Below are positions 36,669-45,641 of a stretch of 64,000 nucleotides of DNA, in pieces. The notes under the pieces were generated by a model. That model was given only the letters and a program-made list of their open reading frames with translations, was not told where the DNA came from and made no database searches. A program made the position numbers and the translations under genes. Origin of the DNA: Flavobacterium magnum (lineage in GTDB: Bacteria; Bacteroidota; Bacteroidia; Flavobacteriales; Flavobacteriaceae); NCBI RefSeq assembly GCF_003055625.1, contig NZ_CP028811.1:2170001-2234000 (forward strand), written 5' to 3'. Numbering within the stretch: the first letter of the stretch is position 1; each line of letters starts with the position of its first letter.

Positions 36669-38432
36669 TTACAGCAATTCTTTTTCCGAAAGCTGTTTGA
36701 AATGCAGCTCTTTGTAGTAGCCTTCCTGACTGATAAGTTGATTATGAGAGCCTTGCTGGATGATTTTTCCGTCTTCGAGGATGATGATCTTATCTGCGTT
36801 CTTAGCCGACGAAACCCGGTGGCTCACGATCACCGTCGTCTTGTCTCTGCTGAAATCCAGTAAGTTGTTCAGGATGGTCTCCTCGGTCTCGGTATCGACC
36901 GCGGAAAGGCAGTCGTCGAGCAGCAGGATTTCAGGATTTTTAATTATTGCGCGTGCAATGGATACGCGCTGCTTCTGCCCTCCAGACAGCGTGATGCCGC
37001 GTTCGCCGAGCATCGTTTCGTACTGTAACTTGAAATTCACGATATTGTCATGCACCGCCGCCTTTTTTGCAGCGTCGATGACTTCTTCTTCAGTGGCATT
37101 TTCCTTCCCGAAGCGGATGTTGTTCTTTATGGTATCCGAGAACAGGAAGGCATCCTGCGGCACCGTCCCGATGCTGCTTCTCAAGTCAAATAGATTGAGT
37201 GAACGGATGGGCGTGCCATCGACCCTAATGTCGCCCGAAGTTGTGTCGTAAAGGCGCCCGATAAGTTGCAGGATGGTTGATTTCCCCGAACCTGTTTTTC
37301 CCAGAATGGCAAGTGTCTCACCTTTTTTCACCGTAAAGCTTATGTTATCCAGCGCCCTGATATGGGTGTCTTCGTAAACAAAAGAGACGTTGTCAAATAC
37401 GATATCACCTTTGATTTGAGTGTGATCAGGATTGTTGTTCCCGATTTCCGGCTTGATTTTAAGGAATTCATTGATGCGCTTCTGCGAGGCGGCGGCTTCC
37501 TGTACCATTGATGAGACCCAGCCCAGCGAAGCCACCGGAAACGTCAGCATGTTCAGGAACAGAATGAATGCTGCAATGGTACCAATATCGGTCACACCAT
37601 CCGTCCCGTTGATGTACATCATACCGCCGAAATATACCACCACGAGATTACTGACCCCTATGAGCGCGAGCATGAAGGGTCCGAACAACGAGTTGAGCCA
37701 CGCGAGATCCATAGCTTTTGTCCTGCTTTCTTCAGACAACTCCCTGACTTTTTCCGTATATTGGTTCTCCAGTGAGTACGCCTTAATGACGCGAATCCCT
37801 GAAAAAACCTCCTGCGAAAAACTGGAAATTGACGAAAGATTCTGCTGGAACAGCGTGCTGCGTTTGTTGATTTGGGTGCTCAGCTTAAAAATAGCATAGG
37901 ATAAAACCGGCAGCGGCAGGATCGTGTACAACGTCAGTTTCGGCGAGGCGTGATACATGAAGATGACGACAACGATAAAACGGATCAGGGTCATGATCGT
38001 ATACATGACTGCCGGGCCGACGTACATCCTGACTTTACTCACATCCTCGCTGATGCGGTTCATCAGGTCGCCGGTGCGGTTTTGCTTGTAAAAATGCTGC
38101 GTCAGGTTTTCGTACTGCCGGAACACTTCATTTTTCAGGTCGAATTCAATATGACGAGACATCACAATCAGCCATTGCCGGGTCCAGAAGGTGAGGAACG
38201 CGTTAAGGATGGTTGTCCCGATAATCAGCAGGATGAAGTGAAACAGCTTTTCGGTTACGGCCTGCCTGTCAGCATCGGCGGAAAAGTGGCTGACGATGGT
38301 ATTTATGGTACTGCTGATGAGATTCGGAAGAAAAGAAGCAAAAATCTGCGCGGCAATGGTAGTAAGTATTCCAAAAAAAAACAGGTATTTGTATTTGATG
38401 AAATATTTATTCAAATATTGCAATTCTTTCAT
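36669..38432 (-). CDS. ABC transporter, fused permease and ATPase (MsbA/LmrA-like exporter)
   Basis: A 587-residue half-transporter that should work as a dimer. Six membrane helices occupy ~15-310. The ATPase domain has Walker A (GKTGSGKST), Q-loop (VPQDAFLF), signature LSGGQKQRVS, Walker B (ILLLDDCLSAVD) and the H-loop (VIVSHRVS). Such exporters move lipids, lipid A or drugs outward; the substrate here cannot be told from sequence. A TATATTTG box at 38485-38492 (minus strand) may be its -7 element. Confidence 0.93.
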   Translation of the reverse strand: MKELQYLNKYFIKYKYLFFFGILTTIAAQIFASFLPNLISSTINTIVSHFSADADRQAVTEKLFHFILLIIGTTILNAFLTFWTRQWLIVMSRHIEFDLKNEVFRQYENLTQHFYKQNRTGDLMNRISEDVSKVRMYVGPAVMYTIMTLIRFIVVVIFMYHASPKLTLYTILPLPVLSYAIFKLSTQINKRSTLFQQNLSSISSFSQEVFSGIRVIKAYSLENQYTEKVRELSEESRTKAMDLAWLNSLFGPFMLALIGVSNLVVVYFGGMMYINGTDGVTDIGTIAAFILFLNMLTFPVASLGWVSSMVQEAAASQKRINEFLKIKPEIGNNNPDHTQIKGDIVFDNVSFVYEDTHIRALDNISFTVKKGETLAILGKTGSGKSTILQLIGRLYDTTSGDIRVDGTPIRSLNLFDLRSSIGTVPQDAFLFSDTIKNNIRFGKENATEEEVIDAAKKAAVHDNIVNFKLQYETMLGERGITLSGGQKQRVSIARAIIKNPEILLLDDCLSAVDTETEETILNNLLDFSRDKTTVIVSHRVSSAKNADKIIILEDGKIIQQGSHNQLISQEGYYKELHFKQLSEKELL

Positions 38433-38556
38433 ATAATTATCGAAAAAGATATTTTTTTACTGACTGTATCGTTAAAATAATTGGCAAATATATTTTTTTG
38501 TTTTTCTGCATCACTGGTTGCCTTTGTTGAAATATCCTTAAAAAAAACCAATTACA

Positions 38557-38587
38557 TTGGTGTGTTTTGATTAAAAACGTAATTTTG
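38557..38587 (+). promoter_or_regulatory. predicted promoter of the amino-acid dehydrogenase gene (TTG-N20-TAATTTTG)
   Basis: TTG (38557-38559), a 20-base spacer and TAATTTTG (38580-38587). The ATG at 38634 leaves a leader of about 40 bases. Confidence 0.6.
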
Positions 38588-38633
38588 CTCCGTCTTTTTG
38601 ACAAAGTCGTAATTCAATTTAAATTTATTTACC

Positions 38634-39740
38634 ATGGTAACAGAAGTGATAAACGGAAATGAGCTTCAGAAAATCGACCCGGTTTTTGGTCAGGTATCAT
38701 TTGACAACCACGAACAAATCGTTTTTTGCAATGACAAAGATACTGGATTAAAAGCAATAATCGGTATCCACAATACTGTTTTAGGACCTGCTCTGGGCGG
38801 AACAAGGATGTGGAAATATGCCAATGAGTGGGAGGCGCTCAATGACGTTTTAAGGCTTTCGAGAGGGATGTCATACAAGTCTGCGATTACCGGACTGAAT
38901 CTGGGCGGCGGGAAAGCGGTAATCATCGGAGATGCCAAAACCGAAAAGACCCCGGAGATGATCCTGAAATTTGGTGAATACGTAAATTCCCTGAGTGGAA
39001 AATATATTACGGCTGAAGATGTAGGTACCACCACACAGGACATGGACCTGATCCGTGACGTGACGAAATTTGTAACCGGTGTTTCCGTAGAAAAAGGCGG
39101 ATCCGGAAATCCTTCGCCTGTTACGGCTTACGGTGTATACATGGGCATGAAAGCCGCTGCCAAATACCAGTTTGGCAGTGATGATCTTGGCGGAAAAAAA
39201 GTATTGGTGCAGGGCATCGGCCACGTGGGGGAGACTTTGGTGGAATACCTCGCCAAAGAAGGCGCTGACGTGCAGATCATCGACATCAACCAGGCCAGGC
39301 TCGAAGAAGTGTCAGCAAAGTATGGCGTAAAAATCTTCACAGGACCCGATTTGTATGCGGCTGATGTGGATATTTATTCCCCATGTGCACTCGGCGCTAC
39401 AATTAATGACGAGACCATCAACAAGATCCAGGCTAAAGTGATTGCCGGAGCCGCAAACAACCAATTGGCGAATGATGCCGTGCACGGACAGATACTGAAA
39501 GACAGGGGCATACTGTATGCGCCTGATTTCCTTATCAATGCCGGGGGAATCATCAATGTGTACGCAGAAATCGTAGGTTATGACAGTGCCGAAGCGATGC
39601 GAAGGACTGAAAATATTTACAATACCACCTTGGAAATCTTTGGTTTTTCTGAACAAAATGGCATCACCACGCAGGCTGCCGCGATGTCCATTGCACAAAA
39701 AAGAATCGACGACAGGAAAAAAGAAAACGCAGCCAGGTAA
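38634..39740 (+). CDS. Glu/Leu/Phe/Val dehydrogenase (leucine dehydrogenase-like)
   Basis: A 368-residue NAD-dependent deaminating dehydrogenase. LGPALGGTRMW and LSRGMSYKSAITGLNLGGGK form the substrate site, with catalytic Lys in the M-S-Y-K motif. TAEDVGTTTQDMD comes next. VLVQGIGHVGETLVEYLA is the Rossmann dinucleotide motif, and AGAANNQL the later nicotinamide site. Size and motifs fit leucine/valine dehydrogenase, which converts branched-chain amino acids to 2-keto acids and ammonia, rather than larger glutamate dehydrogenases. Confidence 0.9.
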   Translation: MVTEVINGNELQKIDPVFGQVSFDNHEQIVFCNDKDTGLKAIIGIHNTVLGPALGGTRMWKYANEWEALNDVLRLSRGMSYKSAITGLNLGGGKAVIIGDAKTEKTPEMILKFGEYVNSLSGKYITAEDVGTTTQDMDLIRDVTKFVTGVSVEKGGSGNPSPVTAYGVYMGMKAAAKYQFGSDDLGGKKVLVQGIGHVGETLVEYLAKEGADVQIIDINQARLEEVSAKYGVKIFTGPDLYAADVDIYSPCALGATINDETINKIQAKVIAGAANNQLANDAVHGQILKDRGILYAPDFLINAGGIINVYAEIVGYDSAEAMRRTENIYNTTLEIFGFSEQNGITTQAAAMSIAQKRIDDRKKENAAR

Positions 39741-39761
39741 GGCGGCTTTCAATAATATTCT

Positions 39762-39769
39762 TATTTTTG
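39762..39769 (+). promoter_or_regulatory. putative -7 element (TATTTTTG) for nusB-DUF1573-yajC
   Basis: TATTTTTG in the 85-base gap before nusB; leader ~50 bases to the GTG at 39826. Confidence 0.45.
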
Positions 39770-39825
39770 CGGGGCGAAAAAGTAACATTTTTTGCTCCGC
39801 TAATTTTTTATAAAAGTTCTTACAG

Positions 39826-40770
39826 GTGTTAAACAGAAGACATATACGCGTTAAGGTGATGCAGTCCATTTATGCGATGCATCAGAATGGTTCGGATAAC
39901 CTTGAAGGCCAGGAAAAATTCCTGCTGCACAGCATCGACAACATACAGGAACTTTACCTGATCATGCTTTCGTCTTTGGTCGAGATCCGCAACGCCGAAC
40001 TTCATTTCCTCGAGGTATCCAGTAAAAAGCACCTCGCTACCGCCAGCGAGAAGAATCCCGACAGGAAGTTTGTCGATAACCGCATACTGCAACTGCTTTC
40101 AGGAAATCATTCCCTTAACAGTGCGCTGGAAGACCGCAAGATCAACAACTGGTACCTCAATGAGGATTACATCAGGATTTTGTTGTCAGCCATTAAGACC
40201 AGTAACGCCTACGAGCAGTATATGTCGAGCGGCAGGGATTCTTTTGAAGAAGACAGGGATTTCATACTTCACGCCTTTATGGACATCATCGTCCCGAATG
40301 AAAAATTGTACGAATACCTTGAAGACAATAAACTTACCTGGATAGATGATATTCCCGTCGTGAACACACAGATCATCAAGGAACTCAAGGGAATTAAGCC
40401 GGAAGAGACCGAAGTTTTCAGGATTTCCAAATTGTATAAGGATACCGAAGACAAGGAGTTTGTAAGCCTGTTGTTTCGTAAGACCGTATTAAACGAATCA
40501 GAACTGGCCAGGGAATACATTGACAAAACCCCGAACTGGGACTCGGAAAGGATTGCAGAGGTAGACACCATCATCCTCAAAATGGCCATCTGTGAATTCC
40601 TGAAATTCCCATCGATCCCGGTGAAAGTCACCATCAATGAATACCTTGAGATTGCCAAGGAATATTCGACACCCAAAAGCAGTATCTTCATCAACGGGAT
40701 TCTCGACAATCTTGTCAGGGAATTCCAATCCACCGATAAACTAAAGAAAACCGGAAGAGGTTTAATGTAG
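39826..40770 (+). CDS. nusB: transcription antitermination protein NusB (long Bacteroidota form)
   Basis: A 314-residue protein, about twice the usual NusB length. It starts with GTG: MLNRRHIRVKVMQSIYAMHQ is the expected N-terminus. The first ~185 residues hold an extended helical region with LILLNHSL-like helices seen in Bacteroidota. The canonical NusB core is at ~195-305 (RKTVLNESELAREYIDKTPN, WDSERIAEVDTIILKMAICE, FLKFPSIPVKVTINEYLEIA, STPKSSIFINGILD). NusB with NusE forms the boxA-binding complex for rRNA antitermination. It heads an operon with DUF1573 and yajC. Confidence 0.93.
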   Translation: MLNRRHIRVKVMQSIYAMHQNGSDNLEGQEKFLLHSIDNIQELYLIMLSSLVEIRNAELHFLEVSSKKHLATASEKNPDRKFVDNRILQLLSGNHSLNSALEDRKINNWYLNEDYIRILLSAIKTSNAYEQYMSSGRDSFEEDRDFILHAFMDIIVPNEKLYEYLEDNKLTWIDDIPVVNTQIIKELKGIKPEETEVFRISKLYKDTEDKEFVSLLFRKTVLNESELAREYIDKTPNWDSERIAEVDTIILKMAICEFLKFPSIPVKVTINEYLEIAKEYSTPKSSIFINGILDNLVREFQSTDKLKKTGRGLM

Positions 40771-40791
40771 AATCAAAACCAATAAATTATT

Positions 40792-41256
40792 ATGAAAAAA
40801 ATGTTGTGTGTGGCTGCCATCGCGGCTTTTTTACTGACAACTTCCTGCAAAAAGGAATCTGATCCCAAGAATCCGGATGCGGCAGGAAAGGCCATCATGG
40901 ATTTTAAGGAAAGGGAGTTCGATTTTGGCGACATTAAGGAAGGGGATAAAGTGGAACATGTGTTTGAGTTTAAGAACACCGGTGAAGCCGACCTGAAAAT
41001 TGAAAGTGCGCGCGGTTCCTGTGGCTGTACGGTTCCTGACTATCCTAAAGAACCCGTAAAGCCGGGAGAGGAAAGCCAGATCAAGGTATCGTTCAACTCT
41101 GCCAGAAAGCATGGCAAGCAGCACAAGACCGTGACCATCACTGCCAATACGCCTAAAGGATCTGAAATCATCCGGATTACCGGAAATGTGATGGGAGAGG
41201 AAAAACCGGGAATCAGTGCCGGAGCCACCGAGCACGAAACCATAAAAACAAAATAA
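40792..41256 (+). CDS. DUF1573 domain lipoprotein
   Basis: A 154-residue protein with a lipoprotein signal (MKKMLCVAAIAAFLLTTSC, Cys19). The DUF1573 Ig-like (ASPM-SPD-2-Hydin type) domain follows: FDFGDIKEGDKVEHVFEFKN, GEADLKIESARGSCGCTVPD, GEESQIKVSFNSARKHGKQ and KTVTITANTP. The SCGCT motif is the hallmark. The nusB-DUF1573-yajC order is common in flavobacteria; the reason is not known. Surface- or periplasm-anchored, function unknown. Confidence 0.9.
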   Translation: MKKMLCVAAIAAFLLTTSCKKESDPKNPDAAGKAIMDFKEREFDFGDIKEGDKVEHVFEFKNTGEADLKIESARGSCGCTVPDYPKEPVKPGEESQIKVSFNSARKHGKQHKTVTITANTPKGSEIIRITGNVMGEEKPGISAGATEHETIKTK

Positions 41257-41257
41257 T

Positions 41258-41533
41258 ATGGACAATACATTTATAATCCAGCTCGTCCTGATGGGGGTAA
41301 TCATTTATTTCTTTATGATCCGTCCGTCACAGAAGCGTGCGAAATCTGAGCGTGAATTTGAAAGCAATTTAAAAGTAGGCGACAAGATCGTAACCAAAAG
41401 CGGCATTCACGGCAAGGTATCCGAACTGTCTGCAACCACAATGGTAATGGAAACGATGTCCGGAAAACTCAAAATGGAGCGCTCTGCGATTTCAATTGAA
41501 ATGACGGCGAAGCTCCACGCTCCGGCTAAATAA
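41258..41533 (+). CDS. yajC: preprotein translocase accessory subunit YajC
   Basis: A 91-residue inner-membrane protein: one N-terminal helix (IIQLVLMGVIIYFFMIRPSQ) then the cytosolic YajC domain (KRAKSEREFESNLKVGDKIV, TKSGIHGKVSELS). It is an accessory component of the SecDF complex. It starts one base after the DUF1573 stop, so translation is probably coupled. A strong terminator follows. Confidence 0.96.
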   Translation: MDNTFIIQLVLMGVIIYFFMIRPSQKRAKSEREFESNLKVGDKIVTKSGIHGKVSELSATTMVMETMSGKLKMERSAISIEMTAKLHAPAK

Positions 41534-41552
41534 AGCGGACCCGACCCGATAC

Positions 41553-41583
41553 AAAAAACGCCTGCAACCGCAGGCGTTTTTTT
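41553..41583. terminator. bidirectional terminator between yajC and pepT
   Basis: ACGCCTGC (41558-41565) pairs with GCAGGCGT (41570-41577) around AACC; A and T runs flank both sides, so it serves both convergent transcripts. Confidence 0.92.
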
Positions 41584-41603
41584 ATGGAATTGAATCCGAT
41601 TGA

Positions 41604-42887
41604 TTATTTCTTCTTCTTTTTTGTCCCGCTTTTTTCCTTCGCCGAAAAATCGGTGGTGGCGGTGAGTTCGGCTATCCTGACAATCACATCCACCGCTTTC
41701 TGCATGCTTTCTACAGGGACATATTCATATTTTCCATGAAAGTTATGCCCGCCGGCAAAAATATTGGGGCATGGCAATCCCATATATGACAGCCTGCAGC
41801 CATCGGTACCGCCACGAATCGGCTTGATGATCGGTTTGATGTTGAGGTCTTTCATGGCTTTTTCAGCAAGGTCGACGATAAACATCACGGGTTTCACTTT
41901 CTCTTCCATGTTGTAGTATTGGTCCCTGATCTCAGTGATTACGATGTCTTCGCCAAACTGCTTTGCAAATTTCTTATTGAATTTCCTGGTGATGTCGTGA
42001 ATCAGTTCCTTACGCTTCCTGAATTTCTTGGCGCTGTGGTCGCGGATGATCAGTTCGAGGACTGTTTCTTCGATACTTCCGCTAAGGTGGTGTACGTGGA
42101 AAAATCCTTCATAACCTTTGGTTTCCTGCGGCACTTCACCTTTCGGCAATTCATTGATGAAGTCATTTGCGATCAGCATTGAGTTGATCATTTTCCCCTT
42201 CGCGTAACCGGGGTGTACGCTCTTGCCCTTAAAGGTAATCCTGGCGCCCGCCGCATTGAAATTCTCATATTCGAGTTCGCCGATCTGGCTTCCGTCCATC
42301 GTATAAGCCCACTGCGCGCCGAATTTTTCCACATCAAACAAATCAGCGCCGCGCCCGATTTCCTCGTCGGGCGTAAAGCCGACGCGGATCTTGCCGTGCC
42401 TGATTTCAGGATGCTGCACCAGGAATTCCATAGCGGAGACAATTTCGGTAATACCAGCCTTATCGTCTGCGCCCAACAGCGTCGTACCGTCGGTTGTGAT
42501 GAGTGTCTGTCCTTTGTATTGCAGTAAATCCTTAAAATAACCCGGGGAGAGCACGATATTCTGCTCGGCATTGAGCACAATATCCTTGCCGTCGTAGTTC
42601 GGAATAACCTGTGGGTTTACATTTGCCCCGGAAAAATCCGGCGTCGTATCGTAGTGCGATACAAACCCGATTACAGGTACCTCATGGTCGACGTTCGACG
42701 GCAAGGTGCCCATTACATAACCGTTTTTGTCGATGCTGATTTCACTCAGCCCGATGGCCTTGAGTTCTTTGGCCAGCATTTTCGCAAGCACAAGCTGTTT
42801 TTTTGTACTGGGGGTGGTTTTCGAATTCGGGTCCGATTCCGTGTCAACGGTCACATAGCTGATAAAGCGGTCAATGAGGTGCTGCAT
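41604..42887 (-). CDS. pepT: peptidase T (tripeptide aminopeptidase)
   Basis: From the ATG at 42887 (MQHLIDRFISYVTVDTESDP) it is 427 residues, slightly longer than typical (~410) because of a Lys-rich tail (SGTKKKKK). Zinc-peptidase motifs: GFVSHYDTTPDFSG, TTLLGADDKAGITE, VGFTPDEEIGRGADLFD, YTMDGSQIGE and NIFAGGHNFHGKYE. It removes N-terminal residues from tripeptides. The frame runs back to 43007 only because a repeat element (42957-43059) is open; those residues are not family-like and lie above the promoter. Confidence 0.95.
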   Translation of the reverse strand: MQHLIDRFISYVTVDTESDPNSKTTPSTKKQLVLAKMLAKELKAIGLSEISIDKNGYVMGTLPSNVDHEVPVIGFVSHYDTTPDFSGANVNPQVIPNYDGKDIVLNAEQNIVLSPGYFKDLLQYKGQTLITTDGTTLLGADDKAGITEIVSAMEFLVQHPEIRHGKIRVGFTPDEEIGRGADLFDVEKFGAQWAYTMDGSQIGELEYENFNAAGARITFKGKSVHPGYAKGKMINSMLIANDFINELPKGEVPQETKGYEGFFHVHHLSGSIEETVLELIIRDHSAKKFRKRKELIHDITRKFNKKFAKQFGEDIVITEIRDQYYNMEEKVKPVMFIVDLAEKAMKDLNIKPIIKPIRGGTDGCRLSYMGLPCPNIFAGGHNFHGKYEYVPVESMQKAVDVIVRIAELTATTDFSAKEKSGTKKKKK

Positions 42888-42906
42888 AATTGGGTTAGAT
42901 TTGGTG

Positions 42907-42935
42907 CAAAGATACAAATTCAGGGCCTCGGACAA
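42907..42935 (-). promoter_or_regulatory. predicted pepT promoter (TTG-N18-TATCTTTG)
   Basis: TTG (42933-42935), 18 bases, TATCTTTG (42907-42914) on the minus strand. It sits 20 bases before the ATG at 42887, confirming that start. Confidence 0.65.
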
Positions 42936-42956
42936 TGTTAAGTTTTTTTTGCAGCC

Positions 42957-43059
42957 GATCCCGCTTTCGGCTATATCTTTTTTAGCGGAGTGATGTTCTG
43001 TCGTCACAGTGCAATTTTATGCCGCTAAAAAAGGATGCCGCCTCTATCGGGGCTAGGGT
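42957..43059. repeat. imperfect-palindrome intergenic repeat, copy A
   Basis: The left arm begins GATCCCGCTTTCGGCTATATC and ends in TTTTTTAGCGG (to 42988). The right arm (43022-43059) begins CCGCTAAAAAAGGATGCCG and ends ATCGGGGCTAGGG. The arms pair imperfectly around a 33-nt loop. Copies B and C share the outer blocks CCCGCT...GCT-TATATC and GGATGCnGC...ATCGGGGCTA. It lies between pepT and pyrD. Confidence 0.85.
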
Positions 43060-43101
43060 CAACTGTCGAAAGCCCGGATGACGATTCTTTCAACTTTCAA
43101 C

Positions 43102-43132
43102 TTTCGACTTTCGACTTTAAGTTTTAACTTTG
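43102..43132 (+). promoter_or_regulatory. predicted pyrD promoter (TTTC-N19-TAACTTTG)
   Basis: TTTC (43102-43105), 19 bases, TAACTTTG (43125-43132). Just upstream, 43091-43118 holds short direct repeats of the form AACTTTC / GACTTTC, one copy of which provides the -33 box. Confidence 0.5.
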
Positions 43133-43151
43133 CCGAACAACAACACAGCCA

Positions 43152-44174
43152 ATGTACAAACTCCTTATCCGTCCGGTGCTTTTTTGGTTTGATCCTGAAA
43201 AAGTACACCATGCCACGTTTTCCATGATCCGGTTTGTCAGTAAGATTCCCGGTTTTCCGGCGCTTTTCCGCGCTGTATACGAAGTGAAGGACAAGCGGCT
43301 CGAAACGGAGGTTTTCGGACTGCGATTCAAAAATCCGGTTGGCCTTGCTGCGGGTTTTGATAAGGACGCGAAATTGTATAGCGAGCTTTCCGGCTTCGGT
43401 TTCGGATTTATTGAAATCGGTACGCTGACTCCCAAACCGCAGTCCGGCAACCCGAAAAAGCGGTTGTTCCGGCTTCGCGAGGATTCGGCCATCATCAACC
43501 GCATGGGTTTTAATAACGGAGGCGTTTCTGCAGCAGCGGAACGATTAAAGCGAAACAAAGACGTATTGATAGGAGGCAACATTGGGAAAAATAAGGATAC
43601 GCCCAATGACGCCGCGGTGTCAGACTATGAAACCTGTTTTGAGGCGTTGTATGACTATGTTGATTATTTTGTGGTAAACGTAAGTTCGCCAAATACGCCC
43701 AACCTTCGGGCCTTACAGGACAAAGAACCATTAAAGGCGCTTTTAAATACCTTACAGCAAAAGAATCTCAAAACGCCAAAGGCCAAACCAATCCTGCTGA
43801 AAATTGCACCGGATTTGACTGATGAACAGCTTTTAGACATCGTGGATATTGTAAATGAAACCAAAATTGCCGGTGTTATTGCAACCAATACGACCATTTC
43901 AAGAGAGGAATTACAATCAGGGAACAAGTCTGAAACCGGCGGATTATCAGGAAAACCTTTGACGAAAAGGTCAACAGAAGTCATCCGTTTCCTTTCTGAA
44001 AAAAGCAACAAATCCTTCCCGATTATCGGTGTCGGCGGAATCCATACCGCGGAAGATGCCATCGAAAAGCTTGAAGCGGGTGCAAGCCTCGTACAACTTT
44101 ATACAGGATTTATCTACGAAGGGCCTGCGTTGGTGAAATCCATCAACAAAGCGATCTTACGCCATAAGCAGTAG
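43152..44174 (+). CDS. pyrD: dihydroorotate dehydrogenase (quinone), class 2
   Basis: A 340-residue membrane-associated flavoenzyme that oxidises dihydroorotate to orotate and passes electrons to quinone. The N-terminal helix pair (residues 1-40, [17 protein letters not shown]) marks class 2. [39 protein letters not shown] and NRMGFNNGG bind FMN. The catalytic Ser is in [12 protein letters not shown]. It overlaps the 3' end of the convergent DUF3307 gene by 18 bases. Confidence 0.97.
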   Translation: MYKLLIRPVLFWFDPEKVHHATFSMIRFVSKIPGFPALFRAVYEVKDKRLETEVFGLRFKNPVGLAAGFDKDAKLYSELSGFGFGFIEIGTLTPKPQSGNPKKRLFRLREDSAIINRMGFNNGGVSAAAERLKRNKDVLIGGNIGKNKDTPNDAAVSDYETCFEALYDYVDYFVVNVSSPNTPNLRALQDKEPLKALLNTLQQKNLKTPKAKPILLKIAPDLTDEQLLDIVDIVNETKIAGVIATNTTISREELQSGNKSETGGLSGKPLTKRSTEVIRFLSEKSNKSFPIIGVGGIHTAEDAIEKLEAGASLVQLYTGFIYEGPALVKSINKAILRHKQ

Positions 44175-44867
44175 GCAGTAGTTCACCAGGAAACCCGTAA
44201 GCATGGCGAGCCCGAAGCTCAGCAGGGTACCGATTAGCACATATTCGGTGAGCTTGCGTTCTTTGGCCTGCATCAGGTCCCCGAACCTGAAAATCGATTT
44301 GGCACCCAGCAGAAACCCCACAGCGTCAAAATGCCCTGTAATCATAAAGCAAAATACGAACAGCCGCTCTAAAATGCCGATGTAGTTTCCGGCATTGATC
44401 AGCGAATCATGGGTGTCCTTACTTTCGGGCGTCCAGATCGAGATGATGTTTTTGATGATGATAGATGCCGGTTTTGTCAGTAAGAGCACGCCGGTGAGCA
44501 GCAGCCAGAAGCGGTCGCCGAAAATTGCCGTGTCAATCGGATTTCCGGTGTAGGCAATGGTAATCGCCATCAGCGTTACGATATGCAGCAACTGATCGGT
44601 GAGGAACCAGGTGCGTCTTGTTTTTGGTGACTGCAAATGAAGCTTGAGCAGGTCGACGAGGCCGTGACAGAGTGCCAGAAGGAGTGCAAACGCGATGAAA
44701 CGCAGCTCGCGCACCATCAGCCAGGCGAGGATTCCGTGCAATATGATGTGCATCCACAGAAAAATGCTTTTGTGCTTTTTGTGCTCTTTGTCGCTGACCC
44801 AGGAATCGGGCTGCAGCATGAAATCGCCGATCAGGTGTGCCAGCAGTAATTTTACAAACAGGATCAT
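44157..44867 (-). CDS. DUF3307 family membrane protein
   Basis: A 236-residue protein with about six membrane helices. The N-terminal [19 protein letters not shown] and [13 protein letters not shown] are the DUF3307 signature, with Asp and His in membrane helices that could bind a metal or take part in transport. [18 protein letters not shown] continues it. Function unknown. It starts 4 bases inside the satD stop (ATGA overlap), so the two are translationally coupled and probably work together. Confidence 0.88.
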   Translation of the reverse strand: MILFVKLLLAHLIGDFMLQPDSWVSDKEHKKHKSIFLWMHIILHGILAWLMVRELRFIAFALLLALCHGLVDLLKLHLQSPKTRRTWFLTDQLLHIVTLMAITIAYTGNPIDTAIFGDRFWLLLTGVLLLTKPASIIIKNIISIWTPESKDTHDSLINAGNYIGILERLFVFCFMITGHFDAVGFLLGAKSIFRFGDLMQAKERKLTEYVLIGTLLSFGLAMLTGFLVNYCLLLMA

Positions 44868-45475
44868 AGTGCGGTTTTTTTAAGTTTTTGCCGGTAAAAT
44901 TTTTCGATTTCCGTAATCAGGTCGAATTGCGATCGGGTTTGCCTGCGGCTTACGGCAGCCTGGGTAATGCCTAATTTTGCACCGATTTCCTCCTGGGAAT
45001 ACCCGGGATTTTTCATGGCGGCAAGCACGAATTCCGCCGACTGCGGGAGCCAGTTTTGCATGATTGAGGTGCCCAGCCTGAGCATCAGGTTCATTTCGGC
45101 ATCAAAGTCAGCGTTTCCGGTGTTTATTGCCAACGTAAGTTTTTGCTTTTTCAGCACGTCAAAAAGTTCGCCCGAGCGCACAAAAGCCGGGCCATTGCTT
45201 TCTGAAATCTTTTTTCCGACGAACGTTTTATCGCCCATGCCGATACTGATGCGCGCATCCAGCCGGAGGGTCTTCAGCCAGGTTTTTATTTCGAGTGCGG
45301 TGTGCAGTGCTTCCTCAGGTTTGGGCACTTCGAGCTGGAATTCGTCGCCACGGAAAATTTCCCAGTCTCGCGGCGTTTTCCCTTTCGTAGCCAGTAATTC
45401 CTGTAGGCCGTCAATCCATATGCCTGATTCGGATGTTCTGGAATTGATGATGTCGCCTGTGATGATTGCTGTCAT
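44864..45475 (-). CDS. SatD family protein with C-terminal HTH
   Basis: A 203-residue soluble protein. MTAIITGDIINSRTSESGIW and WEIFRGDEFQLEVPKPEEAL are the SatD-family start. The C-terminus (~160-200) has a helix-turn-helix of the sigma/LuxR kind: YSQEEIGAKLGITQAAVSRR. SatD homologues are known from the sat operon of Streptococcus mutans, with an unclear role in acid tolerance. The HTH and the two 20-bp repeats just upstream suggest it controls its own operon with DUF3307. Confidence 0.85.
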   Translation of the reverse strand: MTAIITGDIINSRTSESGIWIDGLQELLATKGKTPRDWEIFRGDEFQLEVPKPEEALHTALEIKTWLKTLRLDARISIGMGDKTFVGKKISESNGPAFVRSGELFDVLKKQKLTLAINTGNADFDAEMNLMLRLGTSIMQNWLPQSAEFVLAAMKNPGYSQEEIGAKLGITQAAVSRRQTRSQFDLITEIEKFYRQKLKKTAL

Positions 45476-45480
45476 ATTCT

Positions 45481-45508
45481 CAAAGATAGATTTTTTGCCG
45501 GATGTAAA
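45481..45508 (-). promoter_or_regulatory. predicted satD promoter (TTT-N17-TATCTTTG)
   Basis: TATCTTTG on the minus strand (45481-45488), with a TTT -33 (45506-45508) 17 bases away. The proximal 20-bp repeat (45511-45530) begins 2 bases upstream of that box. Confidence 0.5.
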
Positions 45509-45510
45509 CT

Positions 45511-45530
45511 ATTACCAAATTACGTAATAT
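45511..45530. promoter_or_regulatory. operator-like 20-bp repeat, copy 1
   Basis: ATTACCAAATTACGTAATAT; 18 of 20 bases identical to the copy at 45567-45586. It contains a perfect 10-bp palindrome ATTACGTAAT and sits directly upstream of the satD -33 box. Likely binding site for a regulator, perhaps SatD itself. Confidence 0.6.
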
Positions 45531-45566
45531 TTTTTATTATAACCTAATTTAATCATATTTTTGATT

Positions 45567-45586
45567 ATTACCAAATTGCGTCATAT
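45567..45586. promoter_or_regulatory. operator-like 20-bp repeat, copy 2
   Basis: ATTACCAAATTGCGTCATAT; direct repeat of 45511-45530, start-to-start 56 bp, that is about 5 to 5.5 helical turns. It lies between satD and the HMG-CoA lyase promoter, so it may affect both. Confidence 0.55.
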
Positions 45587-45641
45587 AAAGATTTATGATT
45601 GAATTGCGGTATACTATCGCTCCAATTTTAAAAGAAAACGA

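Noticed and set aside
42888..43007. N-terminal extension of pepT
   Set aside because: It crosses the pepT promoter and repeat copy A; the residues do not fit the peptidase family.
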